A stretch of 47,069 bases of DNA, taken from NCBI GenBank assembly GCA_020536535.1, contig JAHLWZ010000110.1, forward strand, positions 1 through 47,069, given 5' to 3'. The notes beneath the pieces are model-generated. The model was not told where the DNA came from and searched no databases. It saw only the letters and a program-made list of their open reading frames with translations. Positions 19,455 to 30,900 of the stretch are shown here, one piece after another (position 1 is the first letter of the stretch; every line of letters begins with the position of its first letter). A program made the translations under genes and the position numbers. This DNA comes from Pelomyxa schiedti. Taxonomy: Eukaryota; Evosea; Pelobiontida; Pelomyxidae.

Positions 19455-22400
19455 ATGTACGGCATCGTATTGGCACCGCTTTCTTGCACTCTAACCCACA
19501 ACACAGACTTGGCGGAATTTGCCGAGTTTGGTGGAAATGACATGGACAAGCGGGGTTGGGCGGCCAAATCTATAGCACGAGGCACCGCGCGCCGCGACGT
19601 GGCAAGGCTGTCCGACGCAATAGCTGCAATTGACGGCACCGTGCAACAACAGGTGGGGGCTTTTGCTTTTCTGCCATTCCGTGCGTTGGTGGAATTGACA
19701 CCCAACTTTGGGGAATCTCAGGTGTGTGACAATTACGAGCAACTTCTGGATGTGGCAGTGATGCTCAATGACCAAAGGGGAGCAATTTTGCATGTGGATG
19801 CTGGTGTCGGGCAACTTGTGTCCTCTGTTGAAAGGTGCGCATATTTTATGCGAATATATATATGTGCCCGGTATCTTGGCATGTTATTGCCAATCGCAGT
19901 ACTTTTATTTACAGTTGCGTGTCAAGAATGTAAATGTCACTGTAGAGTCAAGGCTGAGCTCGAGGCCCCTTATACCAAAATCAAAATGAGATACACTCAA
20001 GTATGCCGAATGCATGACGCAGCGGAACTGTTACAGAGGTACCTAGTTCTAAAGGCTTCATATTCTTTTTTTTCTCTCGTTTCTATTTAAAAAACCAATA
20101 GGGTATCTCGTTTTGTGCATCTTGCCAGGAAGTTGAATGAAGCTCTGCAGTCTGCATCCCCTGATCTAGCCAAGGCAGCACATTGTTGGGCGGAAATCAG
20201 TGCGCAGGCAAACTTCTTTGTTGTTTTGAGTCCTCACAGCAGTACAGATTCCCTGCTAAAAGACTCTGATTTGAGTGGAATAACCGTCGTTGATCGGGAA
20301 TTAATGTGGTTTTCCAAAGTTGGAGACATGCTAACAGGAACGGCCTCTAAACTTCTGAGCACAGGTCTTGAAAACCAGGTGTGTAATCTTTTCTTCACAA
20401 CTACAATCACAGCAAACAAAACCAACAGAATCACACAGAGATTATTTGTGCACTACATGTATTTTACCATATGAGCACTCTCGCGGACAAAGTATAGTCA
20501 CAGGGGAAATATCATTGGGAATTCACAAACTTAGGTCAATAGTGCCATAAGCTCAATACTAGAAAAGGTCTCCCTTTCTCTGTCAAATACTATTGCACTT
20601 GATAAAACCTTTTCTTCTGATCTTCGAGGTGCCATTATCTAGTATTTTAGGTTGAGTAACCTTTTTTGAAAGCCAGTATGAGTGACATGATGACCCGCGG
20701 ATCTCTCTGGACAAGATTTGGGCAATCTGTGGAAGTGATGTATACGTCATGCTGCCAAGCTTGGTGCTTATATTCTCTTCTTGGGCGCACATTGGATCCT
20801 TCTTCACGTAGCACTCTGTTGGACAATATCCAGGTTCCTATTCCATTCTACTTGGACTACAAAAAAGTAAGATCAAGTGAAGGGTGCCAAAATTGAAGTT
20901 CTACTCAAAACATTCTGGAAGAATTTCTGCAAAATTCTGAGTGATAAGTTTATAGATGTGACATATAGTAAACTACCCAGCATGATACCAGTTATTTAAT
21001 ACAATACAAAGACCGTGGATTCATTGAGGCTACTTTCATTGCAGACTATCCAAAATTAGTCAAACTTTTTTATGATTTTCTCTCCAGATTGAAGAGAGAG
21101 CCATCCATGTAATGAACCATCCTAATTGATTTTTTTAATTTCCAAAAGAATTTTTGATTCAGAACAAGATAAAGCTCTATATGCATGCTTTTCCACATTG
21201 GAAACTGCTTATCTCAAAGTCACAACTTTTTCCCATAACGTAGTACTCACACCGTTTAGAATATAAACGCTCGACTTACGGAACACATGAATACGTACTT
21301 CCAAAGTCTGGCTACAAACAAGGGTTCGTATGGGGCTTCAGCTGTAACCCAGCAGTCATCTTCCAATACCCCCATACATAACCCCACCACCACTGTACTC
21401 CAGACTTTTGTGCGGACAATGGTTTCTGAGCTGGAAGCTGTACAAGGTGTTGGGGATTGTACAATTGGGATATCTGTTGTACAAGCTGTTATCGTTGTTC
21501 TTAAATTGTACATGGTCAAGACAAAAGATCTTGTGCGGTTCCATTCACCTTTTCCTACTGGTACTTATCCTGGTTAGATCAATACTGATCCTGAAGCTTA
21601 TCAAATACGCAGTCCAATGAACCCAACTCAAGTGTTGAATGCATCACAATTTCAATCGTTAGTTCATGTATTACATAAATAGAATTTCTTCCCTCCTTAG
21701 GCACTCACCAGGTTCACTCTTCCTTGCTCCCTTTAGTTGACTCTTCATCATTTTTACTTCCAGCAGCCAAGCAAATTTTGTCAATGTGCGCAACAGTATT
21801 ACTGAAAAATCTTTACTCCCGGTATTTTAATGCAAAACACCCCCACAGAGCCTTACAAAGTATCGACACACTTGCTGATCAATGTGTGGCAAGACTATTT
21901 GCAAATCAGAGCAGACAACTAGAAACCTTTTTCCTGCAAATGCACAACGAAGATTTCTCAGGGTAATACAAATACCGGCAAGCTACCAACCCTCACACAC
22001 AGTTAGAGCGGCACGCACAGAGGATTGCTCTGAGTATGTGGGTGCTGTTGAAAGGCAAATGAGCCACTTTAAAGTTCACTACCTCAACCGGTACATGCCA
22101 AGTGCTACAATATCCAGCAGTAGCTCCTCGGGGAATATGTGCCCCCAGATGGCATCTCACCTCAAAAGCTTGGCCTCACGCACCATAACTTCTTTTATAA
22201 GGTAGAGAGTACATTCCCATATCACAAAATCGTGGACTCCTTTCACTACAGGAGTGTATCTTTGATAAGACCTTTTGGATCCCGGGGAAGAGTTCGTCTA
22301 CCTTTGGACATGGCACAGCTTGAGTTATGTTTTGGATCGATCACTCCACTCAAAACTGCCGGTGATGTGTACAAACAACTCGTTGCTCTCAGGCAATTAG

Positions 22401-22577
22401 TGCAGAGGGACATAACAGAGGTTGTCCATTGACTTTTCTTCAGCTTTTTTTCCCTAATTATCGGTTTACTANNNNNNNNNNNNNNNNNNNNNNNNNNNNN
22501 NNNNNNNNNNNNNNNNNNNNNNNNNNNNNNNNNNNNNNNNNNNNNNNNNNNNNNNNNNNNNNNNNNNNNNNCCCCCC

Positions 22578-22608
<31 letters not shown>

Positions 22609-22992
22609 AAAAGTTTGAAAGCAGCAAAGAGTGCAACAGTTTGCCACCAAGCATTGTTCTGCATCACCTACTTTTCCGAACCTCTCAAGATGTCATACCA
22701 TCACCGCATGTTTTTCACAGAATGACACTACAGCAGTACTTTGATTGGTTGGAGAAGCACAGTGAGGAGGAAATTTGGACGGCAATGCTGAAGCCTTGCC
22801 TGGACTCCTACGCAGTTGCTTTCCCCCCTCCTGCATTGTGATGTTACTCATTTATTTTGCTCCACAAACCAGGAATCTGTGAACCAGAAAGGTGAAAAGG
22901 CATTTGCCGGGGTGTATCCCATCATCATGCAATTAGCTCCGAGGCTCATCGCCCAGTGGAAGGCTCAAAGCCAAGATACCAGATTTCCGTGA
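19455..22992 (+). CDS. COG5: Conserved oligomeric Golgi complex subunit 5 (multi-exon, contains assembly gap)
   Basis: COG5 is part of lobe B of the COG tether for retrograde vesicles at the Golgi. Exon 1 (19455-19834) gives the N-terminal helical part. Exon 2 (19946-20038) reads VKAELEAPYTKIKMRYTQ and AELLQR, and exon 3 (from 20102) VSRFVHLARKLNEAL, then ELMWFSKVGDM and LLSTGLENQ, matching COG5's DLLRR/ILYLTKRL and QAKRLLEQGLETQ region. Further short exons include SDMMTRGSLWTRFGQSVEVM. Near the end, SLIRPFGSRGRVRLPLDMAQ corresponds to COG5's [21 protein letters not shown] region, and the last exon has AGVYPIMMQLAPRLIAQW, stop at 22990-22992. The 100-N gap falls in what appears to be an intron. 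Exon edges between 20400 and 22900 are not all resolved. Confidence 0.88.
22472..22571. other. Assembly gap (100 N) followed by a C27 run and an A run
   Basis: Exactly 100 N, the usual placeholder for a gap of unknown size. It is followed at once by about 27 C (22572-22598) and then about 14 A. The gap probably marks where a homopolymer stopped sequencing. It lies inside COG5, between the exon ending near 22430 and the exon that starts near 22640-22690. Confidence 0.95.
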
Positions 22993-23125
22993 TTAGACAC
23001 TAGTCCCCGGACACAGTGTCACTCACAAAACTGCCGAAAAGAAAAAAGTGACAGATTTCTTTGCCCACCTCTAGAGCATTTCTTTTATTTTAAAACAGAC
23101 CCGACACCACAATCTCGCCCAAACA

Positions 23126-25642
23126 ATGCAACCACGCACAAAGCAAAACAACGAAAATACCCCCCGAGATGAACGCCGCGGCACGGCCGCTTCAACAACT
23201 ACAACCACCACCGTATCTTCGTCGCATACAAGATCTGGCTACTACTCAACGACCACGCCATCATCTTCGTCGTCAGGGCGCTCTCTTAGCGCAGCATGCC
23301 AGTCCCAACCGCCATCCTCGGCGGCGCGCAACGTCTCGCCTGCGTGCTCGGCAGCCGCGAGAGCGCCGTCGTACACGATGGTTCATGCGTGGGTGCCGAT
23401 TAAGCGGAGTCGCGCCGAAAAGGTGAACCTGGAGACACAGAGTGCGCCAGAGTGGCAGCAAGGCGATGGCCCAGCTAGGGGCAACGGCTCCGTCAAGGTT
23501 GAGGGCAGCGAATGTGGTGCCCTGTGCCAGCTAAACGTGGATTCGCGCAAGCCTGTGATTGAACTAAAGCGCATGTTGGTGGCCGCAGTTGGTAAAGGGG
23601 ACATTAATTCGTGGGCTCTGGTATCTGACAGGCGGGAAGTGTGAGTTCCTGTATACATCATACCTGTGATTCATTTGAAAAAGTCCTTATTCAATGAAGT
23701 TTGGTGTCTTCTCACTCGTAACAAATTTGTATAGGTTACCAGAAGAGAGCGGAAAGTGGCACAAAGTGAGTGTTAGGTGTGGTGCATGTTGCTTTACATC
23801 ATCAATTTTATCTCTGGCTATTGGTCTGCAGTGCCCATTTAATCGCTTCTTACGAGAAATGGCGCAGTCAAACTATGAGTACCACTTTTCTTCTTATGCT
23901 CCCTGTTCATGTTAATAGGACTAATGTACTAGAGCCCGATCAATGGGATGATTTAAGCATTGTCAACTATCTAGGGATACCTCTCCACATCTCTAAGTGT
24001 CTTTACATCGATCTTTCTCAAACACCCCAACAAGTACTCGAAAAAAGTTTTCTCTCAGTACCGACACTATTCAGAGAAATATGATGGTTAGTGAGGTGTT
24101 TTACCTGCGTAGCCCAAAATACCTTCCCAAGCGGCCTATTATTTTGAAAGATATGTGTCTTGTTGGTGCCAGAGTGGTACTTGACCCAACTATCAGGTAA
24201 ATTGAGGCTTTTTGCTTTCTTTCCTTTGATAGACGTATGTATTTACTTGATTTACAGAGTGTTTGTCAAACGAAAAGGTGTCAAAGAACCCATGTTCTTG
24301 CCCAAGGGAGCGACTTCTTGCACATATTTTTCCATCATCTGCGAAAAAGTTTGTACTATTGACCCATTTATTGATCACTTAATAACACTGCAGTACGGAA
24401 TAATGCCAGGGGCCAGAGGTCGAACAACTTTGATAAAAGTTAAAGGACCAAACAAGGGAAAATGGATACTTACTAGAGTTTCAATGGCGATATTAAATAT
24501 CCCCCCGGGGAGTACTCTAAGTGTTAAGGCGTCAGGTAGATTCTAAGTCAAATTATTACCTTTCATAAGACATAATGTAGAGGAGAATTGTCTTGACTCG
24601 ATTGTAAGCCGTGCTGAATGCAAGTACAGAGGGGAAGAAGGTTGGCACTTGTCTTAGTAGTTGCTCTAACCTTGCTCTAGGATCAATTTCTGAAGATTCT
24701 AACTCGCACTCTGACTCTTGTCCTGACAGGGACGCAGACTCCGACATGGAACTTGTGCTTGGCGAAGAGATGGCTACGAAAGAGAGTGAGAGCGAGATCG
24801 AGAGCGATAGCGGAACCAAGAAAAGTGAAAGTGAGAGTCAGAGCCAGACTGGGAGTGAGAGCCATAGCCATAGCCATAGCCATCGCCATAGCAAGAGTAA
24901 GAGTAAGAGCAAGAGGAACAGAAGCAGAAGCGAAAGCGAAAGCGAAAGCAAAAGCAAAAGCGAAAGCGACAGTGACAGCGAAAGTCAGAGTGAGAGCCAT
25001 AACCATAACCATAGCCATCGCCATAGCAAGAGCAAGAGCAAGAGCAAGAGGAGCATAAGCGAAAGCGAAAGCAAAAGGAAAAGTGACAGTGACAGTGAAA
25101 GCCAGAGTGAGAGCCATAACCATCGCCATAGCAAGAGCAAGAGGAGCAGAAGCGAAAGCGAAAGCGAAAGCGATAGCGATAGCGATAGCGAAAGCCAGAG
25201 TGAAAGCCGTAGCAAGAGCCATAGCAAGAGCAAGAGGAGCAGAAGCGAAAGCGAAAGCGATAGCGAAAGCCAGAGTGAGAGCCGTAGCGAGAGCCATAGC
25301 AAGAGCAGAAGCGAAAGCGAAAGCCAGAGTGAGAGCCATAGCAAGAGCACGAGTCTCGAAAGAAAAAACGCCAGAGATAGCGATATCAAGAGCAATGGCA
25401 CAAGTGAAAGCGAAAGTGAGAGCATAAGAGAGAGTGAAAGCAAAAGCAAAAGTGAGAGCGAAAGCCGAAGTGAAGGGTCATCATCTGAGAGAAACGATAT
25501 GATCAGCAGTGAACCCAACACCGAACATGAAAGTACTTCCACAGAACACCTGTCAGAAGAGGAGACATCACCACACCCTGTCAATGACTCAACAGCCTCC
25601 CCCACAGGAAACGAGGCCACACAAGGAAACAGTAAATTCTGA
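23126..25642 (+). CDS. Unrecognised protein with N-terminal folded region and long Ser-x (SE/SK/SD/SR) repeat tail
   Basis: A multi-exon gene. Exon 1 (23126-23640) is Ser/Thr-rich and then reads APSYTMVHAWVPIKRSRAEK. Short exons follow (VLPEESGKWHK; NVLEPDQWDDLSIVNYLGIP; PKYLPKRPIILKDMCLVGAR; VFVKRKGVKEPMFLPKGATS). The frame ending at 24535 splices in phase to 24630 (GTAGAT...ACAG), giving VKASEGKKVGTCL, so the Ser-rich frame is the C-terminus of the same gene. From about 24780 to 25480 almost every second residue is Ser (SESESKSKSESDSDSESQSE, with SHSHSHRHSK patches), like an RS or acidic-Ser domain open to massive phosphorylation. I recognise no family in the N-terminal part. Internal splice sites between 23640 and 24290 are partly guessed. 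Confidence 0.65.
24780..25480. repeat. Coding minisatellite of AGYGAR-type hexamers
   Basis: About 700 bp of degenerate hexamers of the AGCGAA/AGTGAG/AGCAAG/AGCCAT type, in phase with Ser-x dipeptides. Larger higher-order blocks recur: the Ser-His patch followed by Ser-Lys and KR-S appears four times (about 24865-24920, 25005-25050, 25115-25145, 25210-25240). Because the unit length is a multiple of three and stop-poor, other frames on both strands are also open here. Confidence 0.85.
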
Positions 25643-25662
25643 ACAAAAAATTGTAAGGCTAG

Positions 25663-25857
25663 TGATAAGACTCTCGTTCCCATTTGAGTTGTGTGATAGT
25701 GTCTATCAGGAAGAATTATTTTTGTTATTATTCCTATTTTGGTACTACGGGGATCCAAGGAAAGGCCATTAGAATGAACGCTCCGGCCGTTCCTGTGAAT
25801 GGCCGGCTCTGTCCCGAACTAAGTTTCCCGATGATTCTTGGAACTTGCTCTCTGACA
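25663..25857 (-). mobile_element. Solo LTR (195 bp) with CTAG target-site duplication
   Basis: This is the reverse complement of the LTR at 566-780, with full TGTCAGAG...CTTATCA ends. CTAG immediately precedes it (25659-25662) and immediately follows it (25858-25861), a 4-bp target duplication. No internal element sequence is present, so it is a solo LTR left by recombination between two LTRs. It sits at the convergent 3' ends of the Ser-repeat gene (+) and the longin-like gene (-), in sense orientation with the latter. Confidence 0.88.
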
Positions 25858-27736
25858 CTAGCTGTCTAAAACTTGGCTTTTTTTTCCTCAAGGTTGGTGT
25901 GTGATGGGAGGAGAGTACATTGTGATGTGTGTGAGAAGGTTGCGACACAGCGGAAGGGCTGCATATTGGGGAATACGGTTCGAAAGGAGAACGTAGACCT
26001 GAACATCTGTATCTGAACTCTGTACAGCACATAAGGAAAATCCCTGGTTTGTAATTAGTTTGCGTGATACAGTTTGATTCTAACTGTGAAAAAAAAAACA
26101 AAAAAAATACTTGAGTGATCATATAGGCGCTGGTTATAATCCCTTGAGAAATGAGGTAGCAGTTTTCCCTATAGAATTGCAACAGGACTGTCCTCCTTCT
26201 CTCCAATGTGGAGTTCTCGGTATCCTGAGATTATCAAACAAATAAGTGATTGTAAATGTGATACCTTCGGCGAAAGAGTCAGTGACAAAGTGGTGCTCAG
26301 AGTTGAGGACAAAGAAATTGTTGGTACGGGTTTGAGGGTATCGTGTTTCACAGTCCTAGGGCATATTGACAAACCAACTCGCCTTTGTTTCCGAAAAGAA
26401 ACAAGAAACCTAGAATATGTTGTAAAATGGTAGAAGAAACTTAACACATACGCGGAAACATATGGATCCAATACAAAATCAGCACACACGTCACATGGAA
26501 TTGCACTGACACATTCCAGAAGTGAAGAATATGCGACTGGTGCAAGTGCGGTTGAGTTGAGGGATGTTGTCAGAAGGTCACTTGTAATTTCAGACAGAGA
26601 TGGAGTTAGACCACAAACCATGCAAAGCTCGATGGACGGTGAAAGCAAGAACGTTAGCAGCCTATAGGGTGTCTTTGATTGGTGTGGGTGATTGGTACAG
26701 CTTGAATTTACCAGCTTGCAATGCTCGGCTGTGACGGAGAAATTTACTTACTTTGCCTTTGGTTTCTGGAGTTCCAAAATAAGGTAGAAACAGAGGAATT
26801 TCACGGGCTTTGGAAGGAGGGAGGCACGCCAACATAATGGATATAAGATTAACTTCCTTGTAGTTCAACTTGGCTCTCCTGGAGGAGTAAGCCGGGGAAA
26901 AGATAGACATGCAAACCAGGGAGAATTCGTTGCAACAAGCTGGAAATTAAAAAATAAACCCATCAGGGGAGGTGAACCCGCAATACTCGAAGCCAGACTC
27001 TCCAAAAAGGAGTTGAAGACACTTGCAATGTGTTGAGGAGCCACAAGCATGCCCTTTTTCCCAGTGCTAGCTTTCACATCAGGACAAATACGCAGCCAAC
27101 AGGCCAGCGGTTCTTCAATGGCATCTGCTGTAACGCATAGTGGGAGTCTGGAGCTGCGCCAACATGTGCACGAAGTGGTACCACAGCTAGAGCAACCAAG
27201 AACCCAATCCAGAATAGGGAATGCGGCCTTATATACAAAAATTGGTATTGAACGAATTGTGAAAGGTGTGGAGTACTCTAATTAGAGACTCAATGTCATA
27301 GGCTGTAAGGATTGTAACCAATCCCAAAGTGATAACCAACGCATCCCAGATAACATCCAACAGATTGTTAGCTTCCTCCCCAGGAACCTGTTTATGTTTG
27401 CCAACCAATCAAACAAAGAAATCAAAGAAAAGATACCTACCTCGGAGGGAGCTATCAGTACCAGCAAAAAATTATCCGCATAGAGTTTGAATGTAGTTCT
27501 ACAGTCTGAGCACACAATTCCTTCCAGCGTTGCCAAGGACTCCGTCCTGTTAAAAATCCCATTATTCGAGAATAATAATAATAAAAACCACAAGCAAAGG
27601 CAAAAAGCAGGCCGTACTGACAATGAGTGGCAAACAACACAGAACAGACAGGTTCCGGTGGGACCGGATAATTCCCATAAGCGCGGCACAACACCCGCGC
27701 CCCGCTCTTGGTGAACCCGCAGACCAGGCACCGCAT
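25769..27736 (-). CDS. Longin-like (adaptor/coat subunit-type) N-terminus in a multi-exon gene of unknown family
   Basis: The first exon starts at 27736 with MRCLVCGFTKSGARVLCRAY, the beta1-turn-beta2 pattern with which mu, delta-COP and zeta-COP type longin domains begin. Exon 2 (27546-27442 or so) continues in phase with QTESLATLEGIVCSDCR and TFKLYADNFLLVLIAPSE. Exon 3 (from 27387) reads VPGEEANNLLDVIWDALV and TAYDIESLIR, and a fourth starts AAFPILDWVLG. Short exons go on (ASTGKKGMLVAPQHIASVF; KLNYKEVNLISIMLACLPPS; MVCGLTPSLSEITSDLL; TNYKPGIFLMCCTEF). The last reading frame runs into the solo LTR and ends QERPERSF, TAA at 25769-25771. A longin fold is inference; the rest resembles nothing I can name. 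Later exon junctions are tentative. Confidence 0.5.
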
Positions 27737-27909
27737 CCAATTTTTTTTTCCTCTGTTAATGATCACCTCCTGGGACTTGTGGGCCAAAGGCGAAGGCATC
27801 CCTATTGTGATACTCCAAAGGGCACAACCGGGTAAACATGTCACGTTTGGAAGTGCCGACTTCCTGAAGGATCTGTCTGAAGAGAAATCAAACAAACGAA
27901 AAAAAAAAA
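27737..27909. promoter_or_regulatory. Divergent spacer between longin-like (-) and SURP/CID (+) genes
   Basis: These 173 bp lie between two outward-facing start codons and must contain both promoters or 5' leaders. There are A-runs just upstream of each start (27745-27753 region on the opposite strand as T-run; 27899-27909 before the + ATG). No clear element is seen. Confidence 0.4.
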
Positions 27910-30900
27910 ATGAGCGTAGAAGGGAAAGGGAGTGTGACGGGTAAGGAAGATGCGACACAGATGCAACCCCACGCAGATCCAAAAGAAATCTCGGTTGTGG
28001 CTCCTAGTGATGCTGCAGTCAGCACTGCCGTGAAAAAGGAAGTACAGCCAGAACATACCCTGATCGCGGTAGAAACAGCAAAGGAGGTGCCAGTGAAATT
28101 GGAATCTGTCAAGGCGGAGACTCCCCCTGCCGAGATTAAAACTGAGCCTGAAGCAAACGCTCCGGCAGAAGTAAAGCCTGAAGTCGCACCGCAGGTCGAA
28201 AAACAACCAGAGGAATGTCAGCTCAAGCAAGAAACTGCAGAAAATTCCGTGCTTACAAACGATGAAGCTGCTGCTTTCTTTTCAGTTTCATTCCTTTCTC
28301 TTCCTTTTTCTTTTTAATCTGTACACCAGAAGTATTTCTCGGAGTCACAAGGGCAGGACACTGAATACCTTCAACAACCTTCCTTTATGCAACCTGGGGA
28401 TGCTTCATCCTCGGCAGTACCTATTCCCTTTGGGTATCCCTTTTCTCCCTTTTCTCCAGTGGGTTATACTCCAGGAATGCCAGCTATGACCCCATATCCA
28501 CCAATGTCAATGCGACCAATGCCCGGCTCAACTCCCCCTACTCCTCAACCTAGTAGATCACTTTGGGTTGGTAGTTTGCATCCAGAAACGACAGACGACG
28601 AACTACGTTCAACTTTTTCTTCTTTTGGTCTCATTGACAGTGTAAAAGTATTGTACTCCTGGTGCAGAATAAAAACTTACATTTTATAGTTATTACCTCA
28701 GAAAAATTGTTGCTTCATAAAGTTCGAAGACATTCCCTCTTGTATTCGTGCCTACCATGCTATGCAAGGACACTCTATTCATGGTCAGCCGGTCAAACTT
28801 GGCTGGGGAAAGGTAACCCTTCTTTTCTTACAAACTTGACCCCGTAATCTTTTTATAGGCAGACCCCAGTGATGACAAAGTACCACCTCCTCCATGCAAA
28901 AATTTGTGGGTGGGAAATGTTCATCCTGATGCCACAGAAGAAGAATTGCAACAAATTTTCCACCCTTTTGGACAAATAGAGAGGATCCGTGTTCTACCAA
29001 CAAAAAACTGTGCTTTTGTTAACTTCGCATCAGTTGAGATGGCAATAGTGGCAAAAAGTAAGATGCAAGGCAAGATGTGCCATGGGTTACCACTCAAGAT
29101 TAATTTCGGAAAGGTATAGATTTGTTCAAATAGAGTATGCTAAATTTTGTGTAGGACCTAACCACTTCTCAATATTCAACTATGCCATCGAAATTTCTCA
29201 AGGCTGAGGAGCTTCCACCTCCAAGGGTTCCCCCGCCTCAGGGTGGGTTCTTTCTTTTCCCTCGTTAACACTAAGACAATTTAGATAAAGATGTAAGGAA
29301 TGTGTTAGAAAAGATGGCCGAGTTCGTTGTTCGCGATGGGATTTCTTTTGAAGAAATGATTATTACTAAAGAGAAAGATAATCCAAAAATGAGCTTTCTT
29401 TCTCCAACAGACCCAAATCACGCCTATTACCGGTGGCGTGTCTTTGAACTAACTGGTGTGGCTCTTCCCAATTTCTCAAAATGCATAATTCCAATCCCTC
29501 TTGCAGAAAAACCCAATGACTTGCAGAGTGGTACCACCCTAACCCTTCCAGGCACTGGCGTTAACACAACAGCTACTTCAAAGTTAACCTCTAGTGATAC
29601 TCCTGCTGTTGTCCATGCACCTCCAGCGATCCAGACTGTGGTATCAACTCCCCACAACTACAAACCCAAAAAAGTCACTGTACAAAGCAAGTACCGCTTT
29701 CAGATGAAGATACAACAGAACTTAAATCCCGCTTAGCAAGTTTGGGTCCCACAAAAGCCTCCATTAAGGTACACTCTGTTGGCTTCGTTTCCATATCTCT
29801 AATTATGTTAAGAATACCAAACACTGGATCATCGACCGACCAAAAAATATTGTTGCAATAGCAAATATTCTCAAAAGCTCAATTGACTCTTCTACAGCCG
29901 TTTTCGATCACAGACTAAATGTTATTTATGTTATAAATGACATTCTTCAGCATGGGTATGGGATTGTATCTCTTTACTCCACTCTGACTATTTCTGTTGA
30001 AGACTTCAAAAGAGGAATGAAAAAGATCTAGACGATTTTAGTGCTGCATTTCACCCTTCACTTGCGCGTATATTCCGTGTATCGTTCAAAGGTGAATCCC
30101 AATCAAACCAGGAAAAGATCCTCAGGGTGCTTCAGATATGGAGTGACAAGGGTATCTATGAAAAAGCATTTGTGGATAGTCTGAGAAGTGGCGCTATTGC
30201 TGCTGATCGGGTGAGATCTCTAAATACTCATGTCATTACGTCACTAATATTCTTTAAGTTGTTACATAAACTTTCACCTTCTTCTCTGCATCTCCAACCG
30301 GGAGAACCATCACCAAAACGCTCCAAAGCACAATTGATGTCAAAGTTTGAAAATTTTATGAGTGAGCTATCAAATCCAAGTAGCATGGAAGTTGACACCC
30401 CAAGTAACCAAAGCCATTCCCATCAACTAACACACCCGCAACAAACCTCTGACGATCAAGAGCCACACACGGGAGAAGGGGGGTTTGGCTTCCGAGGAAG
30501 AGGCAATTTCCGCGGGAGAGGAAGAGGATACAGAGGCAGAGGCATGTTTCCGTCATGGGGCCCCTCATCTGAACCAAGCAGAAATGGTCTGGATGGCCAT
30601 CACTCTCATCACCGCAGTGCTTATCCAACCAGAGAGGACGATCATGATCATGAACGCAGGAGGGAGCATTCTCGTGATGACTACGAGCATGGAACTGACC
30701 ACCGGTCACATTCCAGGTTCACAGTGAATGAGTGTTTTGATATCTCTATTTTTTCCATATTTAACAGTTTCAGGGACCAATCACCGTCACATCATCGTAG
30801 CCACCGGGATACAACCACTTCTGATTCTTTCAGAGATTCCGTGGACAGAGACGATTACAGAAACAAAAGCGAGCACAAGGACAGAGATAGAGACAAAAAC

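Noticed and set aside
24683-25758. Long minus-strand and alternative-frame open readings across the Ser-repeat region
   Set aside because: They arise because a stop-poor hexamer repeat is open in several frames. They encode only Ala/Leu/Phe or Ser/Leu monotony.
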